From Narthecium ossifragum (Eukaryota > Streptophyta > Magnoliopsida > Dioscoreales > Nartheciaceae), in NCBI GenBank assembly GCA_963920575.1, contig OY986973.1, positions 4,939,054 through 5,003,053 of the forward strand: a stretch of 64,000 bases of DNA. Reading direction: 5' to 3'. Every line of letters starts with the position of its first letter. The first letter of the stretch is position 1. Shown one piece after another: positions 1 to 12,800 of the stretch. The notes beneath the pieces were generated by a model that saw nothing but the letters and a program-made list of their open reading frames with translations, was not told the DNA's origin and did not search any database. Made by a program: the position numbers and the translations under genes.

Positions 1-545
1 GGCGCCACCCAACGACGACATTGTTGATGCACATGGTCATAGTACTAGTAGCGTGGCATCCAGAGTTATTAGCCCCGGCAACGGTGATCCATGCGGCGGC
101 GGTCGGGGTGTGGCGGTGGCGGAGAAGGACGAGAGTGCCCGAGGGGAGTCCATGCGTAAAGATGTCACAGGTGGAGGCAGCCGACCGGGAGGAGCTCGAC
201 GAGGAGTTCGACACGGTGCCAAGTGCTCGAGGGGAGGCAGTGGTGCGCGGGCGGTACGAGCGGATGCGGGCAGTGGGGACGCGCATGCAGGTGCTGCTCG
301 GGGACATCGCGTCGCAGGCCGAGAGGTTGCAGGCGCTCATCTCCTGGCGGGACCCCAGGGCCACCGGAGTGTTCATAGTTCTCTGCTTGATGGTGTCGGC
401 GGTTCTTTTGATGGTGTCGATGAGGGTCCTGGCTGTCGCCGCCGCTTTTTACTATTTGCGGCATCCTATGTTCCGAGATCGCATGCCGCCGACTGCTCTC
501 AACTTCTTCCGGCGACTTCCCGCCCTCTCCGATCGCATCATGTGA
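1..545 (+). CDS. MCTP family protein, C-terminal part (multiple C2 domain and transmembrane region protein), cut by window edge
   Basis: The reading frame is open from base 3 to the TGA at 543-545, about 180 residues, and continues off the left edge. The sequence matches the C-terminal PRT_C region of plant MCTP/FTIP/QUIRKY proteins. These proteins tether ER to plasma membrane at plasmodesmata and help move signals such as FT. Visible landmarks are a hydrophobic segment (MVIVLVAWHPELLAPATVI), the acidic motif ELDEEFDTVPS, the block ASQAERLQALISWRDPRAT, a second hydrophobic hairpin, and the family-typical end YYLRHPMFRDRMPP...FFRRLPALSDRIM. The C2 domains lie outside the window. The segment is GC-rich and uninterrupted, as usual for this mostly single-exon family. 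Family assignment is firm; the subfamily cannot be told from this end. Confidence 0.93.
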   Translation, partial: RHPTTTLLMHMVIVLVAWHPELLAPATVIHAAAVGVWRWRRRTRVPEGSPCVKMSQVEAADREELDEEFDTVPSARGEAVVRGRYERMRAVGTRMQVLLGDIASQAERLQALISWRDPRATGVFIVLCLMVSAVLLMVSMRVLAVAAAFYYLRHPMFRDRMPPTALNFFRRLPALSDRIM

Positions 546-787
546 TCTGGCTGTCAGAATGAGTGATTAAGATCATATGTTAGCTAGCTAGACTGCAGAA
601 TTCCAGCATAATGAGCACATTGGTCTAAGATGTGGTTAAGAGTAGATTGTTTTCTTCAGCAACAGCAAGCAAAACACAAGAATTAATGGCTGTAATGATT
701 CTGCTTGTTCTATGAACATATTGAGAGCAGGTCTGCTGGGTGAGAGTCCATTCTTGCACAGAGAAACAATGTGTCTGGAGGAACATT
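546..787. other. 3' flank of the MCTP gene
   Basis: AT-richer sequence after the stop codon, expected to hold the 3' UTR. I see no further coding potential before the transposon end near 788. Confidence 0.4.
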
Positions 788-1129
788 GCACCCTGTTTGG
801 TTTACATGTTTTCTGTTTTTATTTTCTTGAAAATGAAAACATATCCTGAAAACATGTTTGGTTTGTTAGCTGTAGAAAACGTTTTCAGGAAATGAAAACA
901 GTGTTTTCTGGAAATGATGAAAACGCTTTTTAATCGTTTTCACCAAGACCAGAAAACGAAAATAAAACCCCGATCTAACCCCTCTTCCCCGATGGTCTCT
1001 GCCCTCTCTCCCTCGATGGTCTCTTTTGCAAGGTTCTCTCTCGGATGAGCTTCGGGTGATCTCGTTGCCGCCGTAGCTCCCATCCGCCGCCCATCTCTCT
1101 CGATCGAGACGGCGGCTCTCCCGATAGAA

Positions 1130-1131
<2 letters not shown>

Positions 1132-1163
<32 letters not shown>
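1132..1163. repeat. (CT)n microsatellite
   Basis: Uninterrupted CT dinucleotides in a pyrimidine-rich stretch (970-1530). The minus-strand Arg/Glu-rich frames here are translations of this repeat, not genes. Confidence 0.9.
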
Positions 1164-1168
<5 letters not shown>

Positions 1169-1709
1169 GAGTCTCTGGCGAGTTCTCCGTAATCTCGTCG
1201 CCGCCAGAGCTCCCTTCCGCCGGATCGTGGTGACATCGAAGGGTAAGAACGTGAGATCCTTCTCTCTCTTCCCCTCCTAGCCACCTCTCTTCCTCTTTCT
1301 CTCTATGTGTTTCCATTATTAGTGATCGATCGTATTCCTCCTCTGAGACTAAGACTGACTTCCTTGCTCTTCGCAGCAACCCACGCATAGAGTTCTTGGC
1401 AAAGGCCGTCGGAGACTCGAATCGGACTCGGAAGAGTCAAGGTGTCAGGCACCCTACTGGTACCCCTCCCCCAAAACCCACAGCCCACTCTCTCTCTCTC
1501 ACTCACGGATCTCTTCTCTTCTAACAAGGAAGGGATTATTCTTATCCAAATATGGTTCTCTCTTTACGCAAATATGGTTCTTTTGCTTTTTTTTGTGCTC
1601 TAAATTTTGGATCTCTCTCTATTTCTCAAAAAATTGGATTTTCTCTGTTCATTTTGATGGCTCATACGTTTTGTGATTGGAATTAAGAAGACAATATGTT
1701 GTCTTCTAT

Positions 1710-1842
1710 GATTTTTGTGGCATTATATGATGGTGTTATTCACTGCTTTTGCTCTGATTAGATTTTTGTGGCATTATATGATGGTGTTATTCACTGCTTT
1801 TGCTCTGATTAGATTTTTGTGGCATTATATGATGGTGTTATT
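1710..1842. repeat. 51-bp tandem repeat, about 2.6 copies
   Basis: Units start at 1710, 1761 and 1812, each opening GATTTTTGTGGCATTATATG. The third is partial and runs into shorter scattered copies of the same phrase up to about 1935. Lies inside the Harbinger-like element. Confidence 0.9.
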
Positions 1843-2040
1843 AACAAGAAGGAAGGGATTATATGATTTTTGTGGCATTATATGATTTTCTCTGTTCACT
1901 GATTTTTGTGTCTTCTATGATTTTTGTGGCATTACGCAAATATGGTTCTTTTTACTTGAGCTGAAGTTATGTAAGTGTGGACTTATTTCCATTGATCATA
2001 CTAATTTCGCCTGTATAAAGATTTAAGAGCCCATATAATA

Positions 2041-2166
2041 TTTCTCACTGGCTAAGTATGAGTCAGAAGAAAGCAACTATTTTAAAGTAGTTCTTACCAT
2101 TCATTTCTCACTGGCTAAGTATGAGTCAGAAGAAAGCAACTATTTTAAAGTAGTTCTTACCATTCA
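2041..2166. repeat. 63-bp tandem duplication, 2 copies
   Basis: TTTCTCACTGGCTAAGTATG recurs at 2041 and 2104, and the two units look identical by eye. Perfect identity suggests a recent duplication within the decaying element. Confidence 0.9.
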
Positions 2167-4322
2167 TTACATGAATGTGCTTGTTCCTTAATTCTTTAGA
2201 TTTTAGACATGGTTGTGGACTGCAGAAGTTTCAAGCACTTGTTGTTTCCATGGTCAAGTAAGATTTATGCTTCAGCTCCATTTAAGTCATATAAATGTGG
2301 CACAACCTTCCTAGTAGTTTTACGCTATCAAAGCATTGAGTTCAATATATTAGTTATTCGAATTTTTGATTGTCTTTCATATATACTTCCAATTTCCAAA
2401 GTATAGTCTTTCTGGGTGACCCATTTTTGAATCTAGATATATAAATGTCTGTGACACAAACCCATATTCATAGTTCACCACTTACCGCCGGAGCCAACTG
2501 AACGAACGTTGAGCCATGAAATCAGTGCAGAAAGAGATGGAAACAAGCATCAAGAGGTGAATGAATCTGATTAGAGGGAGAGAGAGAGAAGGGAAGAAGA
2601 TGAGAGGAGTGTTCAAGAGACAGTAGCATTGTTGCTAGTGATTAAGAAGAGAAGTACTGATTTGGTGCTAGTGATTAAGAAGAGATTGCTGAGAAAAGAC
2701 ATGTCGGGACAGAGCCACATGTGTCATGTGTGGCCAGTATTAAGAGACTGTTGAGTAGAGGAAGATATTCATGACCACCTTTGCAGAAAATCCTAAACTT
2801 TCAGAAATTTTCAAGATAGTCCATAACATGAGAGGGTCCTTGGAATTATGTTTCTTTCAAGAGGAATCCAAGGCTTGTCACGAAACTATGAAAAAGCCCA
2901 GACGCATCGAAGTCCAAAAGAAGACCACCAAAAATCATAGTAGTGAAGAAAGTGGTAAAAATCCTAGAGAACACCATTGATACTTCAAACCTGAATCATA
3001 GTATTTTTTACACCAATGGTAAAAATCACCTAATATAACTCGGAAGATCTTAGATTTCCCTTCATCATTTGATGACATAAATGTAATAAAATTATCATAT
3101 AAATCTTATTTTAATAGTCAAGGTTTTCCTGTTTGCTCTTGGACTAGGCTTTCCTTCTTTTCTTCTTTACTTTCTCAAAATGAATCTCCATGTCATTTTT
3201 CTCTCAAATCTGTCAAAATTTAAAAAATCAGTAATTTGGGTTATGATTGTAAACTGTAGTTTAGTGAACACAGAATTGGAACGAATTTTTTAGGTATTAA
3301 AAAGTACTTTCCATGTGGATTTCTGATTTGAACTACGTAGTCCTTTCCACATGAATAAATATTGGTTTCTTGGTCTCCTTGAATTATGTTAGCGATTGAG
3401 CTATTAAACATGTCCATATTTGTACATCTCGTGTTGCATTGCGTAGAAATCAATTGATACAGCAATCAAGCTCCATCAAGAGACATTTCAGATTGTTCAT
3501 AACTACCTCTCATTTCTGCACTGAAGATTTACATTTTTAGGTATAGTTTCTTTCGTTTAACTTAAGACCTACTTGCAATCCCTTGTAATCAATCAAATCA
3601 GTGGACCTCTGCGCCTCGGTTCAAATTGTCTTCAAAGGAGATTGAGCTTGGTCCCCCTGATAGTTCTAGCTAGCAAAGTATTTTCTTCTCCATAAATAGT
3701 TTCTTTGCAAATAATATCACTTTTTCTATTTTTTGGACAAACTGAGACAAACGGATGGTGTAAAGCTACAAAAGAGAGCCAAGACAAAACGTTGAGGAAA
3801 GCCTAGTCCCAGGAATTCACAATTTTTTATTGTCTTTCATAGACACTTTTTCATCTGCATTTAGGAAGAACTCCAAGCTCGATCCAACTTGCTAACACTG
3901 TATGAATTTTATTCTGTTCTTGGCTGGATTCTTGAACAGAAACCACCTGTTGATACTCTCATTTTTTGTGACTGTCTTCATTATTATTTTACTTTACCAA
4001 CTATTGTTTTTGCATGGGTTTAGTGCCTACAATTAGTATTGGATGCGACTAAATGGCATTGGATTCTATCTGTGTTTAGGTGGATGTATCATTAGACAAC
4101 ATATTATCTTCTTAGCCATGTAGCTTTCACATCCCCCACAAAAACAAAAAACTCTTTGGACATTAATTAACTAAAGGAGATACATATGTTGGCATTTCTA
4201 GATGATACCACCTGGGCATGTATGTGTTGCCCTGTTAGTCTGAAATCGCTTGAAGGGATTCAAACGTGTGCTACTCATTGATGTGAAAGCTAGTAGAATA
4301 ATGTTTAGATCCTCTTGTTTGA

Positions 4323-5038
4323 TATGAGGTCTTTGTTTCCAAGTCCCTTCATAGAGATTTTGACATGAAGTTTACATTTGTTTATACTGGATGGGAAGGA
4401 ACAACCAACGATTTTCGAATATTCATTGATGCATTGACAATGAGTTCAAATGATTTTCCATTGGCACGTGGAGGTACATTTTAAAGATTACAACTTTTAT
4501 AAGTATGAGATATAATTACAATTATACTCATACTTTACTCTTAATTTTTTTTTTCACAGATCAATTTTATCTTGTGGACTCTGGCTACCCAAATATACCT
4601 GGATTTCTCGCTCCATTTCGAGGTCGAAGATATCATTTGTGTGATTATCATGGACAAGGAAGACCGCGAGATAAGGAAGAGTTATTCAACTATAGACACT
4701 CTTCATGTCGTAATGTGATCGAACGATGCATTGGAGTGCTCAAGGCAAGATTTCTCATTTTGAAGATGATGCCTAATTATCCAGTTAGCAGGCAAAGGCA
4801 AATTCCTACTACATGTTGCACAATACACAACTACATTCGTCAAAAGCATGCTTTGGATGGACGTTTGGATGGACTTTTTACGGAATATTCAACCGAGCAA
4901 ATGATAATAGAAGATAAACAAGGATTGAATGCGAATCAAGAAGTCATACGTGTTGATGTTAGTCAAACGACTCAAATGACACAATTTAGAGATCAAATTG
5001 TTACACAAATGTGGAATGACTTTTTGGCGACTCGATGA
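4323..5038 (+). pseudogene. Harbinger-type DDE transposase, 5'-truncated
   Basis: Two exons can be read. The first covers about 4323-4473 and contains DFDMKFTFVYTGWEGTTND, matching the family block CDFDMxFTxVxAGWEG. The second is 4560-5038, joined by a GT-AG intron (4474-4559, acceptor TTTCACAG) that restores the frame into FYLVDSGYPNIPGFLAPFRG. It then continues with RHSSCRNVIERCIGVLKARF and a HNYIRQ block. The Asp of VDSGYP and Glu of VIER fit the last two members of the DDE triad. The first catalytic Asp (usual context A.DGTHI) and the N-terminal helix-turn-helix were not found upstream, and an in-frame stop lies at 4320. The gene is therefore probably dead. Confidence 0.8.
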
Positions 5039-5954
5039 TGATCCTTTGCTATCAATATAATATGAACATTTTATATTGTTTGTAGTGTTACTTTAGACAA
5101 CAAACTTGATGTTGTCGTATTTTATTTGGAGAATGTTGTAGTTCAATACTGCTTTAATGTTGCATGTGTTTTAAATTTCTAATTTTTAGTATTTTGCTTA
5201 ATTTAAAAGTCAAACATATGCATTGCTTATGAAAAAAATTATGTCTTGAATATATACATTATATACTTGTATTAAAAAAAAAAGAGATTTAATAGCTCCA
5301 AAATAGTAAATTACAAATAAGATATAAAACTCATATATTAATGATCTCTTCCGTTCATATATACAAAATAATGATAATTAATTTATAAAATTAAACTCAT
5401 TGAAAACAAAAACTATTGTTACAAACCAAACACATTTTCATGTTTTCATTTTCAGAAAACAGTTTTTTAACATTTCAAACCAAATGTGTTTTCATATTTT
5501 CATTTTCAGAAAATGAAAACAGAAAACAGAGAATAAAAACATGAAATATTTTCCAAAACCAGACAGCACCTAAGATTTTAAAAACAAAAACAAGCTTGTC
5601 CATTAAACTATTGTACATGTGGTATACAGAATCTAGTCTATAGAGGGCCTCTTTGGATGACCGGAATGAGAGTGAATCCGCTTGAATGGGGAATAGGTGG
5701 ATTTCGGATTCCCCCTTCGGGTGTTTGGCTTAACACAAGATACTGGGGGTGGATTTCATTTTCGGTGTCATTTTCGGATTCCAGATTCCGGATCCCAGAG
5801 ATTCCGGATCCGTCGAATAGCCAAATAATAAGTTTGTGCCTTCAACAACCAACGTCTCAATCTTTATAGCAACCATAAGAAATTTAAGTTCGGACCAACT
5901 TTAGTCACTGTAACTACACCTATAAGTTGCCACCAACTACGTCGCGTCAGAAAC

Positions 5955-6504
5955 TAGGGGTGTGCAACGGGTCGGGTAACCCGTTTCGACCGGTCAAAAC
6001 ACCCAACTCGAGCCTTAACAGGCGGGTCATGAGGTGGTAAAAAACGGGTCGGGTCGAACCCGACCCGTTATGGTGAAAAACGGGTTGGGTAATGGGTATT
6101 CATTTTTTTATTAATGGGTTAACCCGTTTACCTGTTAAAATTAAAAAAATTAAAAAAATATATATTTCGTGATATCTATGCTGAGATTATTTTCAGTCTT
6201 GAAATGTCAATACTACTGCCTTCTTATGTTGTACTCAAGCAAATAATGTGCTTTAGCTTTTTTGTTTGGAAGGTGGCTAATTAGAGATATGAATAAGGTT
6301 GAGAAATCATCCTAGAATCCTGAAAAAATAGCAGGTAAAATGGGTTAACCTGTACCTGTTTACCCATTTACCTGTTAACCCATTTACCTGTTTACCTGTT
6401 AAAAAATAACAGGTTAATGGGCAGGTCACAAGGGTGTGCAAAATTAACGGGTCGGGTCCGACCCGCACCCATTTACCTGTGACCCAACCCGTTGCACACC
6501 CCTA
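5955..6504. mobile_element. hAT-type MITE with 8-bp target duplication
   Basis: The ends are inverted repeats (TAGGGGTGTGCAACGGGT at the left; ACCCGTTGCACACCCCTA at the right). The flanking octamer TCAGAAAC is present at 5947-5954 and again at 6505-6512. An exact 8-bp duplication plus these ends is diagnostic of a non-autonomous hAT element. The interior is built of repeated GGGTCGGGT / ACCCGTTTACCTGTTA phrases and carries no gene. Confidence 0.92.
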
Positions 6505-6622
6505 TCAGAAACTACAACACCACGTAGTGACCAACCTGTTTTGGTCGCTGATGTTAACAGCGACAAAAAAATACACTTACTGTGACCACTATGTTGGTCA
6601 CTATAAGTGTTTTTTTCCTTGT

Positions 6623-8348
6623 GGTGTTTGTTTCACTGGAATGTTTTGGAATGGAATGTGATGGTGTTTGTTTCCCTGGAAAACTGGCTGGAATGGCTGG
6701 AATGGAATGGCATTCCAGCAGTTGAGGTGTTTGTTTCACTAGAATGGACTTCATTCCATTCCAGGGCCATTCCAAAACTTTTCCAAAACCTTCAATTCTA
6801 GCCAAATGTTTTTAACCAAATTGTGACCATAAACATTTTCTAACCAATTCTTTTCCAACATTGAATAACTTTCCAACACTCTCTCATCCCACACGGATAA
6901 CCCCAGCATCCGATGACCCCCTTCTCCTCCTCCTAGTCCTCTCCAACTCCTCCTCTCGCTCCTGACCATGCTCGTCCTCTTTTTTGCACTCATCATCATC
7001 GTCGTCGTCTTCGTCATGGGAGGGCTTGGAGGAGTGGGAGGAGCCCATTTATCCTGAAAGGGGGGGGAACGGCAGCACTAAGCTCCGTCGGCGGCGGACG
7101 GCGACGGAGATCGGCGAAGCATGGCGGGCGGGCTATGGATCTAAGGTGAGGTGAAGATGGTGGTGATGATGTTCTCGGTTTTAGCTGCTGCTTTGTCGAA
7201 GAACCTGCTAATGGAGACATGAGCATAATGATCAATTGATCATGCTGGCGAATTCTGGAAAGTTTTTTTTGTCCATATTCCTAGAGGACTTGATCAATGG
7301 TGTGACTCATGTGGTTGCGCATAGGGCGAGATGCAGGGACTTAAAAGGAGAGGGTTACCTTAACTGAGGAGTGTGAGAAAGCTTCCTGGCACCCATGATG
7401 TTCGACCCTGTTCATGATATGCTGTCATTTATTTGTGGTAACATAGGCTTTGGTGTTTCACAAGTGGACCCTTGTCACACTCAAATGCTGAAGCCTTCGC
7501 CCATAGCCATGCTGAAGCAAACAGTCACTAAAAATGCTACTGATTATGAGCAAGGGCATAAGGCCACATGTTCATGATGCTATCATCTGAATTGTTGGTT
7601 TATTTTTTAATACGCGATGTACATGATTGTTATAATTTTGATTAACATCATCTTACATATTCAGAACTTAAATGTTCCGTCAATAAAATTGATTACTATC
7701 ATCGAATAAAAAAATAGCTTGGTCAATAAATTTTCTTCTCCAACATCAAATATGATTACAAAAAAAAAACAACAAAATCGGAATACATGGTGGTATTCTC
7801 ACCACTAGCATTCAGGGGTGACTATATCCCCCATTCCATCGTAAAACAAACACAAAAACTGAAAAAGTCACTGGATTCTGTTTCGATTCCAACACCAAAC
7901 AAACAACAAAAATGACATTGCATTCCATTCCACCACCACTAAACAAACAGCAAAAGTGACATTCCATTTCATTCCATTCCACTGGAATCACATTTCATTC
8001 CAACACTCCAATCCAAAACATTCCAGCGAAACAAAACGCCCCCGAAATGAAATATCATTTTTATTGTTTGTTTGATGGTTGTGGAATGGAATAGAATGCC
8101 ACTTTTGTTGTTTGTTTGTTTGGTGGTGGTGGAAAAGCTATCCATGGTGGAAAGTTAGTTGATGGAAAACTCAACTGGAAATTATTTCTGGCTAACATTT
8201 GGGCAGAAACATTTGGATGGAATGTGGGGTTTTGGAATAGGTCTGGAATGGAATGGATGTCATTCCAATGAAACAAACAGCATGATGACTGAAATTCCAT
8301 TCCATTCCAGGCATTCCAGCCTCCATTCAAGGGAAACAAACACCCCCT
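6623..8348. mobile_element. Cluster of GGAATGG-rich inverted-repeat elements
   Basis: The left edge starts GGTGTTTGTTTCACTGGAAT. An inverted counterpart ends near 8043 (TTCCAGCGAAACAAAACGCC), giving an element of about 1.42 kb (6623-8043) with TIRs of roughly 70 bp. A further inverted partial copy runs to 8348, ending AAGGGAAACAAACACCCCC. Additional TIR-like phrases at 6665 and 6730 suggest serial insertion of related copies. The GC-rich core (6880-7240) has weak coding character but no recognisable domain. Superfamily not assigned; target duplications were not resolved. Confidence 0.6.
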
Positions 8349-9619
8349 AAATATAAGCAAGCCGAATGCTAGCTAAATTTAGATGGCATGTCGGCATGTT
8401 GATATAGTCTAATAAGGGTAAAAGGAGCTAAGAAATGGAGGTCAGGAACTCACGATAGATAGTTAGAGTCCAATTCATCTTGTTTCAACACCATCTTGTT
8501 TCAACACACCATGTGATACCTCTTTCAAATTCATGATATAAATAGGCCACATTCATCTCCCATGGCCATGGATTAACTTCCACCAATTAATGGTCTCCTT
8601 TTTTCTGAATCATAAACTGCGAGTTTAATTGGTTCATGCTTTATCGGGTAAAATCTCTACTCACGAATCACGATAACAACCAACCCAATGAGATCAAATT
8701 AGCAGTACTATAGTGCTGCATCTGAACACGATGCACTGATGCAGATAGAGGAATGATACAGATTGCACACCAAAGGAACCGATCTATATTATCTATATAA
8801 GTATAAATGAGAGACTGCGGGACTTCTCTTCTTAAATTTTAAATTATTTTGAAAAAAAAATATTAATTGAGCCTCTGACACCATAGTGTGTCTTGAAAAA
8901 TTAATTAACTTCTCCTATTCTCCTCTGCCTAAGTTGTTTGATTCCACCATCTTGAAAAGCTTCGACTGCAATTAATTGGTGTTCATCATATCAGATTGCT
9001 CGGTTGATATAAATATTCAGATTTCAGACAGATAACATGCCCAAGATTATGAGATCTATCAACAAGCTTCGAGTCAAACAAGATCGATGTGGCCAATTCC
9101 TAATAGCTAGTCAGCTATCAGCTTAGCTGGTCTCAAAGTCTCCACGTGCGCAATTGTCATACTCAAATTTTTTTTTTGGGATCAAGTTACACATTTACAT
9201 GTTCATCCTTAAAACAGCTTAAATTATAAGTTTATTTTTTCAAAAATCTTAATATTTACATACATCAAATTAATAGTTTCCCATTCATATATCAGACTCA
9301 TCTACGAGCAAGAAAATGAATTAATGTCAATAATTTTAATTTCTTCTCTATTGTATACTTTTTTTTTATTATTATTTCTCCTTATTTTCTCTTCTATTTG
9401 AATCTGATAAGAACATTAAGGAGCACTTTTGGATTGAATTAAATAATTTAAAGAAGGATATTTCCTAATTATCAAGAATCAAGTAGACAATATAATTAGG
9501 AATTTTTTTGCCCCAATGATAAAACGGCGGTAATCTCACTGGTTCGTGGCAGCAACCGGTTACTCTACCGCCGCCCTAGTCTCTCTGCTATCTATCGAAG
9601 AAAACCCTGGCGAATCGAG

Positions 9620-9622
<3 letters not shown>
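8349..9622. other. Intergenic region upstream of the aldehyde oxidase gene
   Basis: AT-rich, non-coding. It should contain the promoter of the aldehyde oxidase gene, but no TATA box could be chosen with confidence. Confidence 0.4.

Positions 9623-9657
<35 letters not shown>
9623..9657 (+). repeat. (GA)n tract in the probable 5' UTR of the aldehyde oxidase gene
   Basis: About 17 GA units lie 217-250 bp upstream of the ATG at 9874. GA/CT tracts are common in plant 5' UTRs and core promoters; placing it in the transcript is inference. Confidence 0.75.
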
Positions 9658-9661
<4 letters not shown>

Positions 9662-9873
9662 AGACGACGAATCCCTAAAATAAAGCCAAGAATCTATAAA
9701 TCTAGTCAAATCGCCATTAAAATTGTCGGCTTTCGTTTTCGATTTTACGAGTGGACGTCTTCTTTGTGGATCTCGGTTCCACCACTCAAAATGGGTACGG
9801 GTCCGGTACCGTTCGAATATAAGCACAACCGGATCGAGAGCCTCGAGCATCACTCTCTGGGGACTTGGCGGAG

Positions 9874-12800
9874 ATGGCGCTGGAGAGCAAGAAGAAGCTG
9901 GTGTTCGCTTTGAATGGGGAGAGGTTTGAGCTCGCGACGGTGGATCCGAACACTACGTTGTTGGAGTTCTTGAGGACCCAGACGCGTTATAAGGGGGCCA
10001 AGCTTGGGTGTGGAGAAGGTGGGTGGTCTATCGGGTGCTATGTTCTTGATTGGGGTTTTGTGGGTTGTTGGAGTTCATTGGTTTGGGTTGGATTATTTGA
10101 TTTCTTTTGGTGTTCTTCTGATATGGGCTTCTCAATTTTTTTTATGTCTTTTTAGATTGTAAACGTCAGCGGTGTTCCTATGGTGGTTTGTTGCTGGGTG
10201 TTCTTTAAGAAAGATGCTACTTTTCCTTTTTATAGTGCATTGTAATTGCATGGGGAAATTGGGTACATGGGTTTTCTTGATTTGAAGTTAGATGATTTTT
10301 TTCCCCTTTTTTCAGCTCTCCTAGCGATAGGCTGTTTAGTAGTTAATTATGTTGAGGGATTTGGATTGCTTTCCGAAGATTTTGGAGATGGTCTCTTTGG
10401 CTCTTGAAGTGCTTTCTTTGCTATTATATTGGTGTTTTTGGCTGTGGCGTCTGGTTGGATACTTTTTATTTAGCCTTTATAGGTGGTCATGTTGGGATAT
10501 TTTGATATGATCTGTGGGTTTTGCTCTAATTTCCTGTCATCTCTTTCTCTTAATGATCCAGTTTAAGCTGCGCAATTGGTTCTTGCAAATTTTATCATCT
10601 TATGTTAACTCACTATACTACTAGTAATGGATGGTTTATTCACATACGTGAAAATAATTTGACCGACTTGCTATTGTGAATCAGAAAGATATAGAGGGAA
10701 TACTATGAAGTGACATGAATTCCTCGAGCCATCGTTCACATGCTCTGAGTTCTAAATCATTTCTTTTGCAGGTGGCTGTGGAGCTTGTGTCGTTCTTCTT
10801 GCAAGATATGACCCCAAAACTGACCAAGTTACGGAATTCTCAGTGAGCTCATGCCTAACTCTGTTGTGTAGTATCCATCTCTGTGCAGTCACAACCGTTG
10901 AGGGAATTGGAAGCAAGAAGGATGGATTCCATTCTATCCAGCAGAGATTTGCGGGTTTTCATGCTTCCCAGTGCGGCTTCTGTACCCCTGGCATGTGCAT
11001 GTCTCTCTTTTCCGCAATTGTCAAAGCGGATAAAACTGAAAGGCCTGAGCCTCCTGATGGTTTTTCTAAGCTCACTGTCTCTGAAGCGGAAAAGGCTATT
11101 GCAGGCAATATGTGTCGATGCACTGGTTATCGACCGATTGTGGACACATGCAAAAGTTTTGCTGCTGATGTTGATTTGGAAGATCTGGGGCTTAATGCAT
11201 TCTGGAAGAAAGGGGAGAAATGTGCAGATTCCAAGAAATTACCCTATTACAGCCGTGGAGGTATCTGTACATTTCCAGACTCTCTGAAGTCCGAAATAAA
11301 ATCTTCTGTGTATCACATGCCTAATTCCATTCAAAAGGATTCCAGTGATCTCACAGCTGCCAAATCAGATGTCTTAAACAATATTAACGACACAAGCTTG
11401 GCTGACAGTTGTTGGTATCGCCCTAGTTGTGTTGATGGGCTTCAGAGCCTATTAAATTCATTGAATGAGTGCCGTGTAAAAATGGTTGCTGGCAATACAG
11501 GCTCTGGTGTTTACAAGGAACTTGACTTATATGACAAATATATTGATATCAGATCCATCCCAGAGCTCAACATGATTAGAAGGGATAATACAGGCATTGA
11601 ATTTGGAGCGGCTGTGACAATATCGAAGGCTATTGAAGTTCTCAAAGAAGAAACCGAAAGTCTGGTATTTGTTAAAATTGCTAATCATATGAGTAAAGTT
11701 GCTTCACAATTTGTTAGAAATACAGCAAGCTTGGGAGGGAACCTAATTTTGGCGCAGAGAAACCAGTTTGCCTCTGACATTGCTACTGTACTTCTTGCTG
11801 TGAGTTCAATTGTCAGTATTCAGAAAGCTTCAAAAAGGCAAGTCCTCACACTGGAGGAATTTCTGGAGATTCCTCCTTGTGACAAAACATTACTTTTGAG
11901 CATTCATATTCCATGTTGGTACCCAATGGAAAAGCCATCTTCTGGGGTTTCTAATTCTGTTGATTCTAAGCCTACTCGAGAATCAACTTTGCTTTTTGAG
12001 ACCTATCGGGCATCACCTCGACCTCTTGGAAATGCTGTGGCATATGTTAATTCTGCTTTTCTTGCTCAGGTTTCGTCAGGTGAAGTGTCAGGGAATGTTA
12101 TAGATGACATTCAGTTGGCTTTTGGTGCTTATGGAAGTGAACATGCTACTAGGGCAAGAAATGTTGAGAAATTCATAATTGGCAAGCCTGTCACTGCCAC
12201 TGTTCTGCTTGAAGCTATCAGATTGCTCTCGAAAACCATTGTGCCAAAAGAAGGCATCGCACATTCTGCCTACAGATCTAGTTTGGTTGTTGCATTTCTT
12301 TTCAAATTTCTCGCCCCACTTGCTAAAGACTTGGTCTATCCTTCAGATAACTCTGTTGTCCATATCCCCAATGGTGATGCAAATACTGAATATACTCAAG
12401 GAAGTCTTAATGGTTACTGTACGACTTCACTTGATAAGGCTTTGGAAACAGTGGCCATTGATCACTTAGATAACTCTGATGTCCATATCCCCAATGGTGA
12501 TGCAAATACTGAATATACTCAAGGAAGTCTTAATGGTTACCGTACGACTTCACTTGATAAGGCTTTGGAAACAGTGGACATTGATCACTTAGATAACCAT
12601 AAATTGCTCTTATCTTCAAAGCAGATGGTAGGATCTGGTAGGGAGTCTAGGAACTACTGCCCTGTTGGTGAGCCAATTGCAAAATCTGGAGCTGAGCTTC
12701 AAGCTTCTGGTATCTAGCTTTTCATGGCTGTTTTTTTTATATGTTGTACGTTGATACTTTAAAGCCATGGACTATTATCTTCTGGTTTAAATTTTGATGC

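Larger units (their letters stand above)
788..5570 (+). mobile_element. PIF/Harbinger-like DNA transposon, degenerate
   Basis: The two ends are imperfect inverted repeats. The left end reads CTGTTTGGTTT near 793 and the right end, read inward on the minus strand from 5570, reads CTGTCTGGTTT. Both are followed by about 100 bp of AAAAC/GTTTT-rich subterminal repeats (820-930 and 5400-5560). A TAA follows the right end at 5571-5573, the usual Harbinger target, but the matching left copy is not clear. The interior carries a Harbinger-type DDE transposase remnant at 4323-5038. No Myb-like second ORF was recognised. The remainder (950-4300) is low-complexity and AT-rich, with short tandem repeats listed separately. 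Confidence 0.65.

Noticed and set aside
940..1527. Minus-strand Arg/Glu/Ser-rich frames
   Set aside because: They translate a CT/GA microsatellite and its flanks; no domain, no conserved residues.
2209..2980. Short plus-strand frames inside the Harbinger-like element
   Set aside because: Under 70 residues, no similarity, and in AT-rich decayed transposon sequence.
6434..8360. Frames rich in GMEWNG/FHSIP
   Set aside because: Translations of GGAATGG repeats on both strands.
10883..11287. Second plus-strand frame over aldehyde oxidase exon 2
   Set aside because: Shadow of the real frame, which carries both 2Fe-2S cysteine motifs.
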